NCBI RefSeq assembly: GCF_921293095.1
Contig: NC_060254.1
Location: 58,636,069-58,700,068 of the forward strand
Length of the DNA: 64,000 nt
Source: Ischnura elegans
Lineage: Eukaryota; Arthropoda; Insecta; Odonata; Coenagrionidae
Direction of reading: 5' to 3'
Within the stretch, counting starts at the first letter, position 1. Each line of letters opens with the position of its first letter. The notes below the pieces were generated by a model that was not told the origin of the DNA, did no database searches, and worked only from the letters and a program-made list of their open reading frames with translations. This document shows, piece after piece, positions 21,630 to 34,500 of the stretch. The position numbers were made by a program, and so were the translations under genes.

Positions 21630-23755
21630 ATATCGAAAGATTATTACTCCTGGAGTACGAATTTCACGCTTTTAGATTTTTAAATGACGATATCTATTTC
21701 TTTGCGATTAAATGAAAAGTGAAAATTTTCAAGCGCGCGAAAACGGCTAAGTATGAATGTTGGGAAAAGCCCGTGTGACGTTTCTGGTTCTGGCTGCCGC
21801 CGTGTGAGGCCACATTGGTGCGCGGCTATGAGCGCTGCAACCATAAATACTCTACACGGCTGCAACGATGCAGGCTGCTAGCAGGTAGCAGAGTGCCCAG
21901 CTAGCAGATGGCGCTTGGCTTAAATAAGGATTATTAATACCCTATCAAACGAAGGAGACTTTCCGACCTTAGGCATTTTAATAGGTGATTATAGGCGATA
22001 GAAACACACCTTTGTGTCATGATACAGTAAGTTCCAGCCACCCAGTCTTGAACCAAACAGTTCGGACTGTTGTTTCGACAAGGACAAATCACGAATAAGA
22101 TCGTTTAAATCACCCTGAGTTAGGAGATGAGGTTCACTGGAAGATGTACTTGCCGTAAACGTAGGATCATGCAGCTGTACCTCTTCAACATGGGTGCCTT
22201 CCTCATGTTCAAAGTGCACTGGTGGTTGTGGTGGATGAGCTGGCACGGGTAAGTCCTCGCTGTGAGCAACTGGTCTCATTGCAGACGGCAAATCTGGGTA
22301 CTTCACTGTATGCTTGGATTTTGCTGTAATTCCACTTATCTTTGTTACACAGAAGTAACAGTCTGATGAGTGGTTTCGTGGTTCACGCCAAACCATGGGT
22401 AAAGCAAAGTTCATCTGACGCTGCGATCCTTTTTCCCACTCTGCGAGACGTTTCGCGCATGTCGAACAACATATATGTGGTGCCCAGTCCTTGTCTTGCT
22501 CCCCCACTTTACAACCGAAGTATAATTCATAGCAATGTTTCACCAAAGGGGTCAAAGAACGACGTTGCGACTTGAATGTCAACTCCCCACAAATATAACA
22601 GAAGTTGTTGGGGTGGTTAACGCACTTCCTGGGCATCTTGTCACACACGTAAAACACAGGCTCAGCACCGCACACTGAAGAAGGAGAAAACAACTTCACT
22701 TCGTACTGGTTATTCAAGTCCTCTGTCACCTTAAGCTTGCTACTGAAATGTCGGTGATTCTGACGAGCGAGTGTGGTCAACAATGACTGACAACGCTACT
22801 ACAGTAGGAATGTGTGCGATTATAAACCACGCGCTCCGATCTACTACTCACGACACAACCCTGTTTAATACAATACGAGCGATAAAATTGACAATACTAA
22901 AAAAATAAATATATATAACTGGGCGTCCAGAAAGTTAGCTTTTTCAGGAACAAAATTGCATTTTTTGACATTGTGGTCCCCCGGTACCAACCCTGACGAT
23001 GTATAATGGAACAAAATGCAGTCTCAATTCACGCGTATAGTATGACAAGTGCGCTGGTTTTTGTTTCATTGCTCTACGATAACTAGGGTGGAAGTTATGT
23101 CCTTTTAAGTGTATATTGGTGCATAAAACCACATTTTTCGGGACGTTTCGGTGAATAACACGAAAACTGAGGGTGATTGAGAAAAACTATTTACATATTT
23201 GAAATCAGCGCGAAAAACCCTATTAGTATCGGTTAATGAACCTTTTGCGCCAAAAATCGTGTTTACCAGTGTTATTAAGAGATGTTTACCTGAACTCTGT
23301 GCCTCATGCATGCATTGGTTATCTCAGACGATGTAAAACTCTTGACTACTCGTATAGCATCTAGGTCCCTGTGACGTCACGCGGAGTGGCATCGCATGGG
23401 CGCCAAAACTGGCCTCTTTCAAATGAGGTTAAATTGACCATTAACATTCGTCTAAACTGGGATTTCAGAAACCAAATAATTTGTATATTATGAATACACT
23501 AATGGTAGGTAACGAATCGCAATCAATGCCTTTGGTTTTCTTTGATAATGGAAACTACCCTATTGTTACTGCTGTCGGCGCAAAAAAAGGTAGAATGGTG
23601 AATTTTAAGCATTTGTGTTAAATTCTGCAAAAGCTCCATATTGTCGAGTAATATATCGTTTTACTCATTGCTCAATCGACTACAACAATTAATCATCAAA
23701 CATTGTTTAAACGTAAACATTAGCTTATACGTTAAAAAGAGTGAAGAAGAACAGA
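21630..23755. repeat. Interspersed repeat family A, copy 2 (split)
   Basis: 21630-21992 and 23266-23755 together match the uninterrupted copy at 2995-3835. The gap, about 21993-23265, is absent from copy 1. The left junction is GGTGATTAT|AGGCG and the right junction CCAGTG|TTATTAAGAG, so TTAT appears on both sides. Confidence 0.8.
21989..22636 (-). pseudogene. Cysteine-rich multicopy arthropod protein, truncated copy
   Basis: From ATG 22636-22634 the minus strand reads 215 codons: MPRKCVNHPNNFCYICGELT, a second Cys cluster HICCSTCAKRL, then FALPMVWREPRNHSSDCYFC, a Pro-rich linker (PVPAHPPQPPVHFEHEEGTH), and LTQGDLNDLIRDLSLSKQQ. The three CxxC-type clusters suggest zinc binding. I recall near-identical proteins of unknown function occurring in many copies in arthropod genomes, associated with mobile DNA. 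Here the frame ends (TAA 21989-21991) exactly where the inserted block meets the host repeat, so the C-terminal part is cut off. The open frame continues upstream to 22783 without ATG. Confidence 0.65.
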
Positions 23756-25965
23756 TTCAGAACGTATTCGAACAGTTTTCGCTTAAAAATAAGTAATTTA
23801 TTAATCTCACCCTTTAAATATATTACTTCACATCGAACGTTATCCTGGAAACATATGATATTAAAATCGTGGTAAATCATAAAGATACAAAAAACTAACT
23901 GACATACAAATAATATGTTATAAGCTATACAATTATTCTTCGCGCAGGAATCAGAATGTTCTCAGAAATAAGTTAATTCATCATGGTGACAAAAAAAATC
24001 ATTGAAAAATTCGTACTTTGTTAGTAGGTATTGAAACTTTTTTCCGCAGAAATAAAAATTATTTAATCTCAGGCTTCAAAAATTTCACTATACTTAGAAG
24101 GCTTTTCCTTCGCAAAAATTTGAAATGAGCACCGTTATATGAACCTGATGGATCATTATTACTCAGGAAATTTCATTAATGAACGTATAGTTTTTTAAAG
24201 TATCCTAAGAACCATCCGGGAGACATAGAAATTGATTTATCTCAAGTTTAAAATATTTCACTTCACATAGAAGGCTCGAAGGCACTTGATGAACGCATAG
24301 CTTGTTAAAATATATTCGACAAACTTCCCAAAGTAATAAGAAATCTATATACTCACGCTTCAATTAATTTACTTTACCATTCAGGCTCTCACGGAAACAA
24401 TGGAATTTGCAGCTTTGTAAGAAAAAAAATAAATCATTCAACGAAGACATTCGAACATTAATTGATTGTAAATTAAATTCATTGGAAAACTTTAAGAAGT
24501 TATTAAAAATTCTTCTAGTAAAAATATCAAATAATTATTTATTATTAATTACAGGCTTATAATTTTTTTAGTTTACGTACTAGGTTCTTACAGGAATACA
24601 TGAAATTTTCATCGTAATGAGAACTCTATAAGCCATAATTGCACAAAAAATTCTTTATGAACACAGAATTAGTGAGAAGGTATTAAATTATTATTCTTTT
24701 ATTCTTCCCGTTGATTATTCTTTTATTCTTCCCCAATTAGAAATTTATTAATATCACGCTTCGAAGATGCACCTTCCTAAAGCAGCCGCTCAGGGAAAAA
24801 ATAAAACTTACATCATAGAAAGATTTCCATGAATCATGATGGCACACAAAAAATTCATTGATTAATTTACAGTTTTTTACATAACAAAAACACATGAACA
24901 CAAAAGTTTTCCAAACATTCTTTCCGTAGAAATATGAAATTCATTCTTCTCATGCTTAAAATATTTTCCTTCACATAGCAGGAACTAGCGGAAACAATTT
25001 TAATTCGCACCGTAGTAAAAACTTAATAAATCATAACGGCACCCAAAAATTCATTGATTGAAATTAATTTTATTAGAAGTTATTCATACACTGTTCCTGT
25101 GGAAATAAGAAATGTATTTATCTAATATTTTGCTTTACTCTGAACATTCTCACGACAAATCATTAAATTTGCTCCATAGTAAGAACTTAATAAATCATGA
25201 CGACACGTCATTAATAAATCATGATTAGTTTAAGTTATTAAGATAAGTTATTTGAACATTCTTCCTACAGATTTAAGAAATTTATTAATGTAACTCTTTA
25301 AAAATTTTACTTCACAAAAAATATGTTGGAAGATTTACAAACATTCTTTCTTAGAAATAAGAATTTTTAAAATTTCAGGCTTCGAATATTTTACTTTACT
25401 ACCTACTATCTTCTTAAGGAAATAAATGAAATTTGCACCTTAATATGAACTGAATTTGATACGCAAAATATCATTAATGAACACCTAGTTTGCTATAAGC
25501 CAAGCAAACATTCCTTCCGCAGAATGAAGGCATGTATTTTTCTAATGCTTCAAGTATTTTACTTCAGGCTTGCTTTCACGGAAGCACATGAAAATTCTAC
25601 CGTTTTAAGAACTTGATAAATGATAATGACATATAAAAATTCATTGAAGAATGCTATGCGTTCATGCCGAGCGTTCAGGCGTTCGTGATGAAATGCCAAT
25701 AAGAAAACAAATAAATAAAAGGTAAAGTATTATTCCTACGAAAAAATAGATAAATTTTTCATAGTAATGAGGAATTTATTTATCTAATATATCAAATATT
25801 TCACCTAGACGGATCATACAGAAAAAAAACCTTGCACTATAGAAAGCACTCAATAAATCAACATTATTCACCACGATTCTTTGATGAAAACATAATTTTT
25901 CGGATGATATGCAGAGAACATTCCCGTAAATATAATAAATTCATTAATAACAGATTTTTTAATTT
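23756..25965. repeat. Diverged tandem array, unit about 180 bp
   Basis: A recurring pattern of degenerate blocks: an (A)TATTTTACTTCACATAG-like box, GGAAAC(A)AATGAAATTTGCACC, GTAAGAACTTAATAAATCAT, AAAATTCATTGATGAA and CATTCTTCCGCAGAAATAAG. The ACTTCAC-like box occurs at about 23822, 24085, 24249, 24369, 24566, 24766, 24959, 25127, 25302, 25387, 25554 and 25793. Spacing is irregular (mean about 180 bp) and copies are strongly diverged, indicating an old array. No coding potential. Confidence 0.7.
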
Positions 25966-25974
25966 CCAATATAA

Positions 25975-28500
25975 CAATTAAAATATTTGTCTCTTGGCAG
26001 TAAAATCACAATTGTACCATTGATTTTCATTTCCAAAGCATATTTTTGAATGTTTTCTCAATTCTTCCTGGAATCGAGTATCCAGCAAGTATTTTCATTT
26101 CTTAATCATTGATAACTATTTTTGTCTCTGGGCATAAAAATCGCGATTGCATCATTGATTTTCATTTCCAAAGCATTTTCTCTTCCCACTGAAAGCTAAG
26201 ATATAACAAGGATTTTAATACCCTAATCTTCAATTACAATCAACAATTTTTGTCTCTGTGCACTAAAATCGAGATTGTATCATTCATTTCCTTTTCCTAA
26301 GAATCATTTTCAATTCTTTCTCTCTCTATTGTCTGTGATATCGAGTATTTATCAGGGATTTTAACCTCTTAATCATCAAATAAAATGTTTCACTCTTTGC
26401 AATGAAATGGCAATTGTAGCTATGATTTTCATTCCCAAAGCAACATTTTTAACTTTTTTCTCTCTTCCCACTGATATCGAGTTTAAAACAAGCATTTTCA
26501 TTTCCTTGTCATCATTACAATTTTTGTCTCTGGGCAGTAAAATCGCGTAAGTATCATTGATGTTCATTTCCTAAGATACATTTTTAATTTTCTCTCTCCT
26601 AGAAAGAAATCGAGGTTATAAAAACAATTTTATCTCCAAATCAACATTTTGAATTTTTTCTCTTGGCACTAAAATCGCATTTCTATCATTGATTTCCACT
26701 TCCAAAGCATCAATTTTCATTTTCTCAGTCTTAGTAAGAAATCGAGATTGTAACAACGATTTCCATTGCTAAATCATCATTTGGATCTCTGGGCACGAAA
26801 ACCGCGATTGTATCATTGATTTTCAGTTACAAAGCATTTCTTGTAACTTTTCTCTCCTCATTGAAATCGAGTTGGATATAACAAGGATTTTCGTTTATTA
26901 TTCAACAATAACAATTTTTTTCTCTGAGCATTAAAATCGCGATTGCATCATTGAATTTCATTTCGAAAGCAACGTTTTGAATTTTTTTCTCTTCACACTA
27001 AAATCGAAGATATAACAAGGATTTTCATTTCTTAGTTATCAATTACAATTTTTGACCCTGGGCAGTAAAATCGCGAGTGTATCATTAACTTCCAGTTCCA
27101 AAGCAACTTCTTGAATATTTTCTTCCTGGAATCAAGTTTATAACAAGGATTTTCATTTATCTTTATCATCAATTACAATTTTTCACTCTGAGCAATTAAA
27201 TGGCAAATTTAGCAATGATTTTCGAACCAACCATAACAAGGATTTTCATTTCCAAAGCATCATTTTTTATTCTTTCACTCTTCGCACTAAAATCGAGAAT
27301 ATATCAATGATTTTCACTTCTCAATCATGAATTAGAATGTTTAACTTTGTGCAAATATATGGCAATGTACCAATGATTTTCATTTACAAAGAATCATTTA
27401 AACTTTTTTCTCTCTTCTCACTGGAATCGACATTAAAACATGAATTTTCATTTCTTAATCATTATTTACCAATTTTGTCTCCGGGCAGTAAAATCGCGGT
27501 TTATATCATTGATTTTCATTTCCAAAGCAACATCTTGAATTTTTTCTCTCTTCTCATTGGAATCTTGTTTAAAACGAGGATTTTCATTTCTTAGTAATCA
27601 ATAACAATTTTTTTCTCTGGGCAAAAAAATCGCCATTGTATCATTGATTTCCAGTTCCAAAGAAACTTTTTCAATTATTTCCTCTTTTCTTCCTGGAATC
27701 GAGTTTATAACAAGGATTTTCATTTCCAAATGATAAATTACAATTTTTGTCTGTGGGCAGTAAAATCGCGATTGTATCATTGATTTTCATTTCCAAAGTA
27801 ATATTTTTAAATTATTCTCTCTTCTCAATGAAATCGAGTTTACAACAAGGATTGTAATTTCTTTATCATCAAATAAAATTTTTCTCCCTGAGCACTAAAA
27901 TCTAGATTGTATCATTCATTTTCTTTCCAAAGCATCATCTTCAATTCTTTCTCTCTTCTTACTGAAATCTAATTTCTAACAAGGATTTCCATTTCTTAAT
28001 CATCAATTACAATTTTTCTCTCGTGGCAGTAAAATCGCGATTTTATCATTGATTTTCAATTCAAAAGCAACATTTTGTATTTTTTTTTCTTCTCACTGAA
28101 ATCGAGTTTATATCAAGGATTTTCACTTCTTAATCATCAATTACAATTTTCAACTCTGTGCATTTAAATAGCATTTGTATCATTGGTATTTACCCCCAAA
28201 ACATCATTTTTAACTTTTTACGCTCTTCTCACTTGAATCGACATTAAAACATGCATTTTCATTTCTTAAGTGTCATTTACAAATTTTGTCTCTGGGCAGT
28301 AAAATCACGATTGTAAAATGAGTTTCTCTTCCAAAGCCACATTTTGAATTTTTTTCTATTCTCACTGATATCGAGTTTAAAATAAATATTTTCATTAACT
28401 TGTCATCAATTTCAATTTTAATCTCTGTGCAGAAAAATCGCGATTGTATCATTGATATTCATTTCCTAAGACATTTTAAATTTTCTTTATTTCCTCACTG
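25975..28500 (-). repeat. Satellite-like array, reverse-oriented part (~133-bp unit)
   Basis: Units read AAGGATTTTCATTTCTTAAT, then TACAATTTTTGTCTCTGGGC, AGTAAAATCGCGATTGTATC, ATTGATTTTCATTTCCAAAG and TTTTTTCTCTCTTCTCACTG AAATCGAGTTTATAAC. They are the reverse complement of the units at 28540-44340. Copies differ at many positions. All frames are low-complexity, AT-rich and without protein character. Confidence 0.85.
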
Positions 28501-28519
28501 CCCAGCGAAATTAATTATT

Positions 28520-31500
28520 ATTCCCCAGCGAAAAAAATTGTAATTGATGATTAACAAATGAAAATACTTGTTATATAATCGATTTCAGTACTACGAGGAA
28601 AAAATTCAAAATGTTTCTACGGAAACAAAAATGAATGATAATATCGCGATTTTACGGCCCATAGACTAGATTGCATCTAATGATTAAGAAATGAAAATCC
28701 TTGTTATCAACTCTATTTCAGTGAGAAGAGAGAAAAAATAAAAAATTAGTTTTGGAAATGAAAAACAATGATAAATTCGCGATTTTACCGCCCAGAGACA
28801 AAAATTGTAATTCTTGATCAAGATATGAAAACCGCTATTATAAACCTTATTCCAGAGTCAGAGAGAGAATAAATTTAAAGCTATGCTTTGGAAATGAAAA
28901 TTAGTGCTAAATTCGCGATTTTACTGTCAGGTACTAACATACCTACCACTCGCCAGATACTAACATTGTAAATGATGATTAAGAAATGAAAATCGCAATT
29001 ATAAATTCAACTTCACTGCGAAGAGAGAAAAATTCGAAATGTTGTTTTGTAAATGAAACTAAATGATAATATCGCGATTTTACTGCCCGGAGACAAAAAA
29101 ATTGTAATTCATGATTAGGAAATGAAAATTCTTGTTATAAACTCGATATCAGTGCGAGGAGAGGAAAAATTAAAAATATTGCTTTGGAAATGAAAATTAA
29201 TGATACAATCGCGATTTTACTGCCCATCTACTAAAATTGTAATTAATAATTAAGAAATGAAATTCCTTGGTTTTTAAGAAATAAAAATCCTGATTTCAGT
29301 GAGAACCGATAAAAAAATATTAATGTTGTTTATGAATTAAAATCAGTGACACAACCAAGATTTTTCTTCCCAAAAATAAAAATTGTAATTCATGATCAAC
29401 AAATTAATATCTTGATTGAAGCTTTTGCGGCTCATGATGATTAAAAGTAAGTCACATACGGGTGTAAAAATTAATATCGCTATTATAAACTCCATTTCCG
29501 TGTGAAGAGAGAAAAATTCAAAATAATGTTTTGGCAAGAAAAAACAATGATACATTCGAAAATTTAATGTTGGTGTGGAAGTGAAAATAAAGGATATAAT
29601 CGACACTGCTCAGAGAAAAAAATTATCATTCATGATTCAGAATTTAAAATCGTTTTTATAAACTCGATTTCAGTGAGAAGAAGGAAAAAACTTGAAAATG
29701 TTACTTTGGAAAAAAAATTAATGATAAAATCGCGATTTCATTTCCCAGAGACCAATATTATTATTCATGGCCAAGAAATTAAAATCAAAATTAGACATTC
29801 GATTTTTTGTGAAGAGAAAAAAATAATAAACGTTGCTTTGCAAATAAAAATTAATTTTTAAATTGCGGTATTTATGCCAAGAGACAAATTTTTTTTCATC
29901 ATTAATTAATGATATACGCTCTCATACATTCGTGACTTTACTGCCCATTGAGATAAATTGTAATTCTATACCAAAAGAAGGAAATCGCTATTATAAAATC
30001 GATTTCAGGGCGAGGTGAGGAAAAATTCAAAATGTTGCTTTAAATATGAAAAAACAAGGATGCATCCGCAATATCACTGTCCAAATGAAAAAATTGTAAT
30101 TCATGATTAAGAAATGAAAATCGCTATTAGAAACTGCATTTCGTCGCGAGGAAGGAAAAATTCTAAATGTTGTTTTCCAAATGAAAATAAATGGCATAAT
30201 CGCGATTTTTCTGCATGGAGGAATAAATTATAATTCATGATTCAGAATTAAATCCTTCTTATAAACTCGATTTCTGTGAGAAGAAAGAAAAATAATGAAA
30301 ATATTAATTTGGAAGAGAAAATAAATGATATAATCGCGATTTTACTGCTCATAGAGAGAGATAGTAATTAATGATTAAGAAATGAATATCCTTGTTATAA
30401 AATCGATATCATTGCGAGGTGAGGAAAAATTGAAAATGTTGCTTTGAATATAAATAACCAATAATGCAATTGCGATATCACTGTGCAGAGAAAAAATGTT
30501 ATTCATGATTAATAAATGAAATTCGCAATGAGAAACTCGATTTCGTGGCGAAGAAGGAAAAATTCCAAATGTTGTTTTGCAAATGAAAATATATGTAGAA
30601 ATCGCGATTTAACTGCATGAAAAAAATGATAATTCATGATTCAGAAAATTTTTTCCTAGTTATCAACTCGAATCAGTGAGAAGAAAGAAAAAAAATGAAA
30701 ATATTACTTTGGAAATGACAATAAATGATATAATCGCGATTTTACTGCTCAAAGAAAAAAATTGTTATTCATGATTATGAAATTGAAAATCCTCGTAGTA
30801 AACTCGATTTCAGTGAGAAGAAAGTAAAATTTCAAAATATTGCTATGTTAATGAAAACCAATGTTAGAATTGCGATGTCATTGCCCAGAGTAGAATTGTA
30901 ATTCATGATCAAGAAATGAATATCGCTATTAGAAACTAGATTTCATTGCGAAGAGAGGAAAATTCAAAATGTTGCTTTGCAAATAAAAATAAATGACATA
31001 ATCGATACTGCTCACAGAATAAAGGTTATAATTCATGATTCAAAATTTAAAATCCTTCTTATAAACTCGATTTAATTGAGAAGAAAAAAAATGAAAATGT
31101 TACTTTGGAAATGAAAATCAATGATAAAACCACGACTTCACAGCCCAGAGACAAATATTGTAATTCATGATCTAGAAATTAAAATCGATTTTTTGCAAAG
31201 AGAGAAAAATTAAAAACGTTGCTTTACAAATGTAAATAAATTTAAAAAATGCGGTTTTTATGCCAAGAGACGACCATTATCAAGAGAAGAAAATCGCTAT
31301 CAGAAACTGGATTTCAGTTGCATGAGAGAAAGAATTCAAAATGTGGCTTTGCGAATGAAAATAAAAAATATAATCGCGATTTTACCGCTCAGGGAAAAAA
31401 ATTCTAATTCATGATTAATATATAAAATTCCTTGTTAAACATCTATTTTAGTGCGAAGAGAGAAAAAATTCAAAATGTTGCTTTGGAAATGAAAATTAAA

Positions 31501-34500
31501 GATGCAAACGCGATTTTACTGCCCATTGACATAAATTGTAATTAATTATCAAGAGAAGGAATTTGCAATTAGAAACTCGATTTCAGTGCGAAGGGAGAAA
31601 TTTTTAAAACGACGCTCTGGAAAAGAAAACTAATGATAAAAATGCGGTGTTTTTTACCTTGATATAACATTTTAAATTCATTATTAAGTAAAGACAATCG
31701 CTATTTGAAAACTCCATTTCAGTTCGAAGAGAGAAAAAATTGAAAATTTTACTTTGGAAATGAAATAAAAGGTTGTATCGCGAATTTACTGCCCGTAGAA
31801 ATAAATGGTAATCGCCATAGAAACTTGATTTCTCGGCGAAGAGAGAAAAATTCAAAACGTTGCTATAGAAATGAAAATTAATGATAAAATTGCGTTTTCT
31901 ACGCCAAAAGGCAAAAAGTTTAATTCGTTAAAAAAATATGAAAATCGCCTTTAGAAACACGAAAAATTAAACAATATTGCTTTGCAAATGAAAAAAATTA
32001 TATTAACGCGATTTTACTGTTCCGAGAGAAAAATTGTAATTCATGATTAAGAAATGAAAATCATTGTTATAAATTCGATTTTAATTAGAGGAAAGAAAAT
32101 ATTCAAAGTGTTGCTGTGGAAATGAAAACCAATGAAACAATCGCGATTCACTGCCCAGAGAAAAAAATTGAATCATGAAGAATTCATGATCAAAAAAGAA
32201 AATCAATATTAGAAACACGATTTCATTGCGAAGAGAAAAAAATTCCAAATTTTACTTTAGAAATGACAATAAATTATATAGTCGCGATTTTACTGCTCAG
32301 AGAAAAAAATTGTATTTCATGCTTAAGAAATAAAATTCCTTGTTATAAACCGATTTCAGTGCGATGTGTAAAAAAAATGAAAATGCTGCTGGGGAAATGA
32401 AAATTAAGGCTACCATTGCGACTTTACTGCCCATAGACATAAATTGTAATTATTATCAAAAGATGGAAAACTCCACTAGAAACTTGATTTCAGTGCGAAG
32501 AGAGAAAAAATTCAAAATGTTACTGAGGAAATGAAAATGAAAGACACATTAGAATATTACTGCCCATAGAAGAGAAAAAATCGCTATTTCATTTCTCGAT
32601 TTCATTATGAAGAGAGAAAAATGTCAAAATATTTCTTTGGAAATGTAAGAAAAATATATATTTGCGATTTTACTGCTCGGAGTAAAAAAATTTAATTCCT
32701 TGTTATAAACTCGATTTCATTGCGAAGAGAGAAATATTCAAAATATTGGTTTGGAAATGAAAAAGTAAATAGCGATTAGCTCATAGAAAAAAATAGTAAA
32801 TAATGATTAAAAAATGAATATCCTTGTTATAAAATCTATTTCGGTGCGAAGTAGTCAAAAATTCAAAATGTTGCTTTGAATATGAGAAACCAAGGATGCA
32901 GTCGCGATATCACTGTCCAGAGAAAAAATTGTAATTCATGATTAAGAAATGTAAAACGCTATTAGAAAGTCGATGTCATTGTGTAGAGAGAAAAATTCAA
33001 AATTTTGGTTTGCAAATGATAATATATGACTTAATCGCGATTTTACTGCATGGAGAAAAAAATTATTATTCATGAGTCCGATGTTAAAATCCATTTTATA
33101 AACTCGATTTCTGTGAGAAGAAGGAAACAAATTGAAAGTATTACTTTGGAAATAAAAATAAATGATATAATCACGATTTTACTGCTCATAGAAAATAATA
33201 GTAATTATGATTAACAAATGAAAATCCTTGTTATTACACCCATTTCAGTGCGAAGAGAGAAAAAAATCTAAATGTTGCTGAGGAAAATAAAATTTAAGAT
33301 AAAATTGAGACTTTCTAGCTTATCGACAGAAATTGTAATCATTATTAAGAGAAGGAAATCGCTATCAGAAACTCGATTTCAGTTGTAAGAGGGAAAGAAT
33401 TCAAAATGTGGCTTTGCGAATGAAAATAAAAAATATAATCGCGATTATACCGCTCAGAGAAAAAATTCTAATTCATGATAAAGAAATGATATTCCTTTTT
33501 AAAAATCGATTTAAGTGCGAGTAGAGAAAAAATTCAAAATGTTGCTTTAGAAATGACAATTATAGTTGCAATCGCGTTTTTACTGCCCATTGACACAAAT
33601 TGTAATTGACATAAATTGCAATTAGAAACTCGATTTCATTGCGAGGGGATAAAACTTTAAAATGATGCTCTGAAAAAGAAAACTAATGATAAAATAGCGA
33701 TTTTTTTTCCTGGAGATAACATTTTGAATTCATTATTAAGTAATGACAATTGCTATTATAAACTACATTTCAGTGCGAAGAGAGATAAAATTTAAAATGT
33801 AACATTGGAAATGAAATCAAAGTGAAATTTAACAAAAAAACTTCATTTCATTGCGAAGAGAGAAAAATTAAAACGTTGCGATAGAAATGAAAATAAATGA
33901 TAAAAATGCGTTTTCTAAGCCAAAAGGTAAAAATTTTCATTCGTTACAAAATAATGAAAATCGCGTTTAGAAACACGAAAAATTAAAAAATATGCTTTGC
34001 AAATGAAAAAAATTATATTTACGCGATTTTTCTGCTCGGAGAGAAAAATTGTAATTCATGATTAAGAAATGAATATCGTTGTTATAAATTCGATTTTACT
34101 GAGAAGAAAGAAAATATTCAAAGTGTTGCTGCGGAAATGAAAACCAATGCTACAATCGCGATTCATTGCCCAAAGAAAAAATTGTATTTCATGATCAAAA
34201 AAGAATATCGCTATTAGAAACACGATTTCATTGCGAAGAGAGAAAAATTCAAACTGTTACTTTAGAAAAGACAAAAAAGTACATAGTCGCGATTTTACTG
34301 CTCACAGAAATTAATTGTAATTATGATTATGAAATGAAATTCCTTGTTATAAAATCGATTTCAGTGCGACGAGAGTAAAAATTCAAAATGTTGGTGTGGA
34401 AGTGAAAATTAAAGATACATTTCCAACTTTATGCCCATAGAGATAAATTGTAATTCTCTATGTAACAAAAGGAAATCGGTTTTATAAAATCGATTTCAGT

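Noticed and set aside
21321..21683. 120-codon frame in the CpG-rich block
   Set aside because: Composition follows the C/T tract (Pro/Ser/Arg-rich) and runs into the repeat copy; no ATG-based gene structure supports it.
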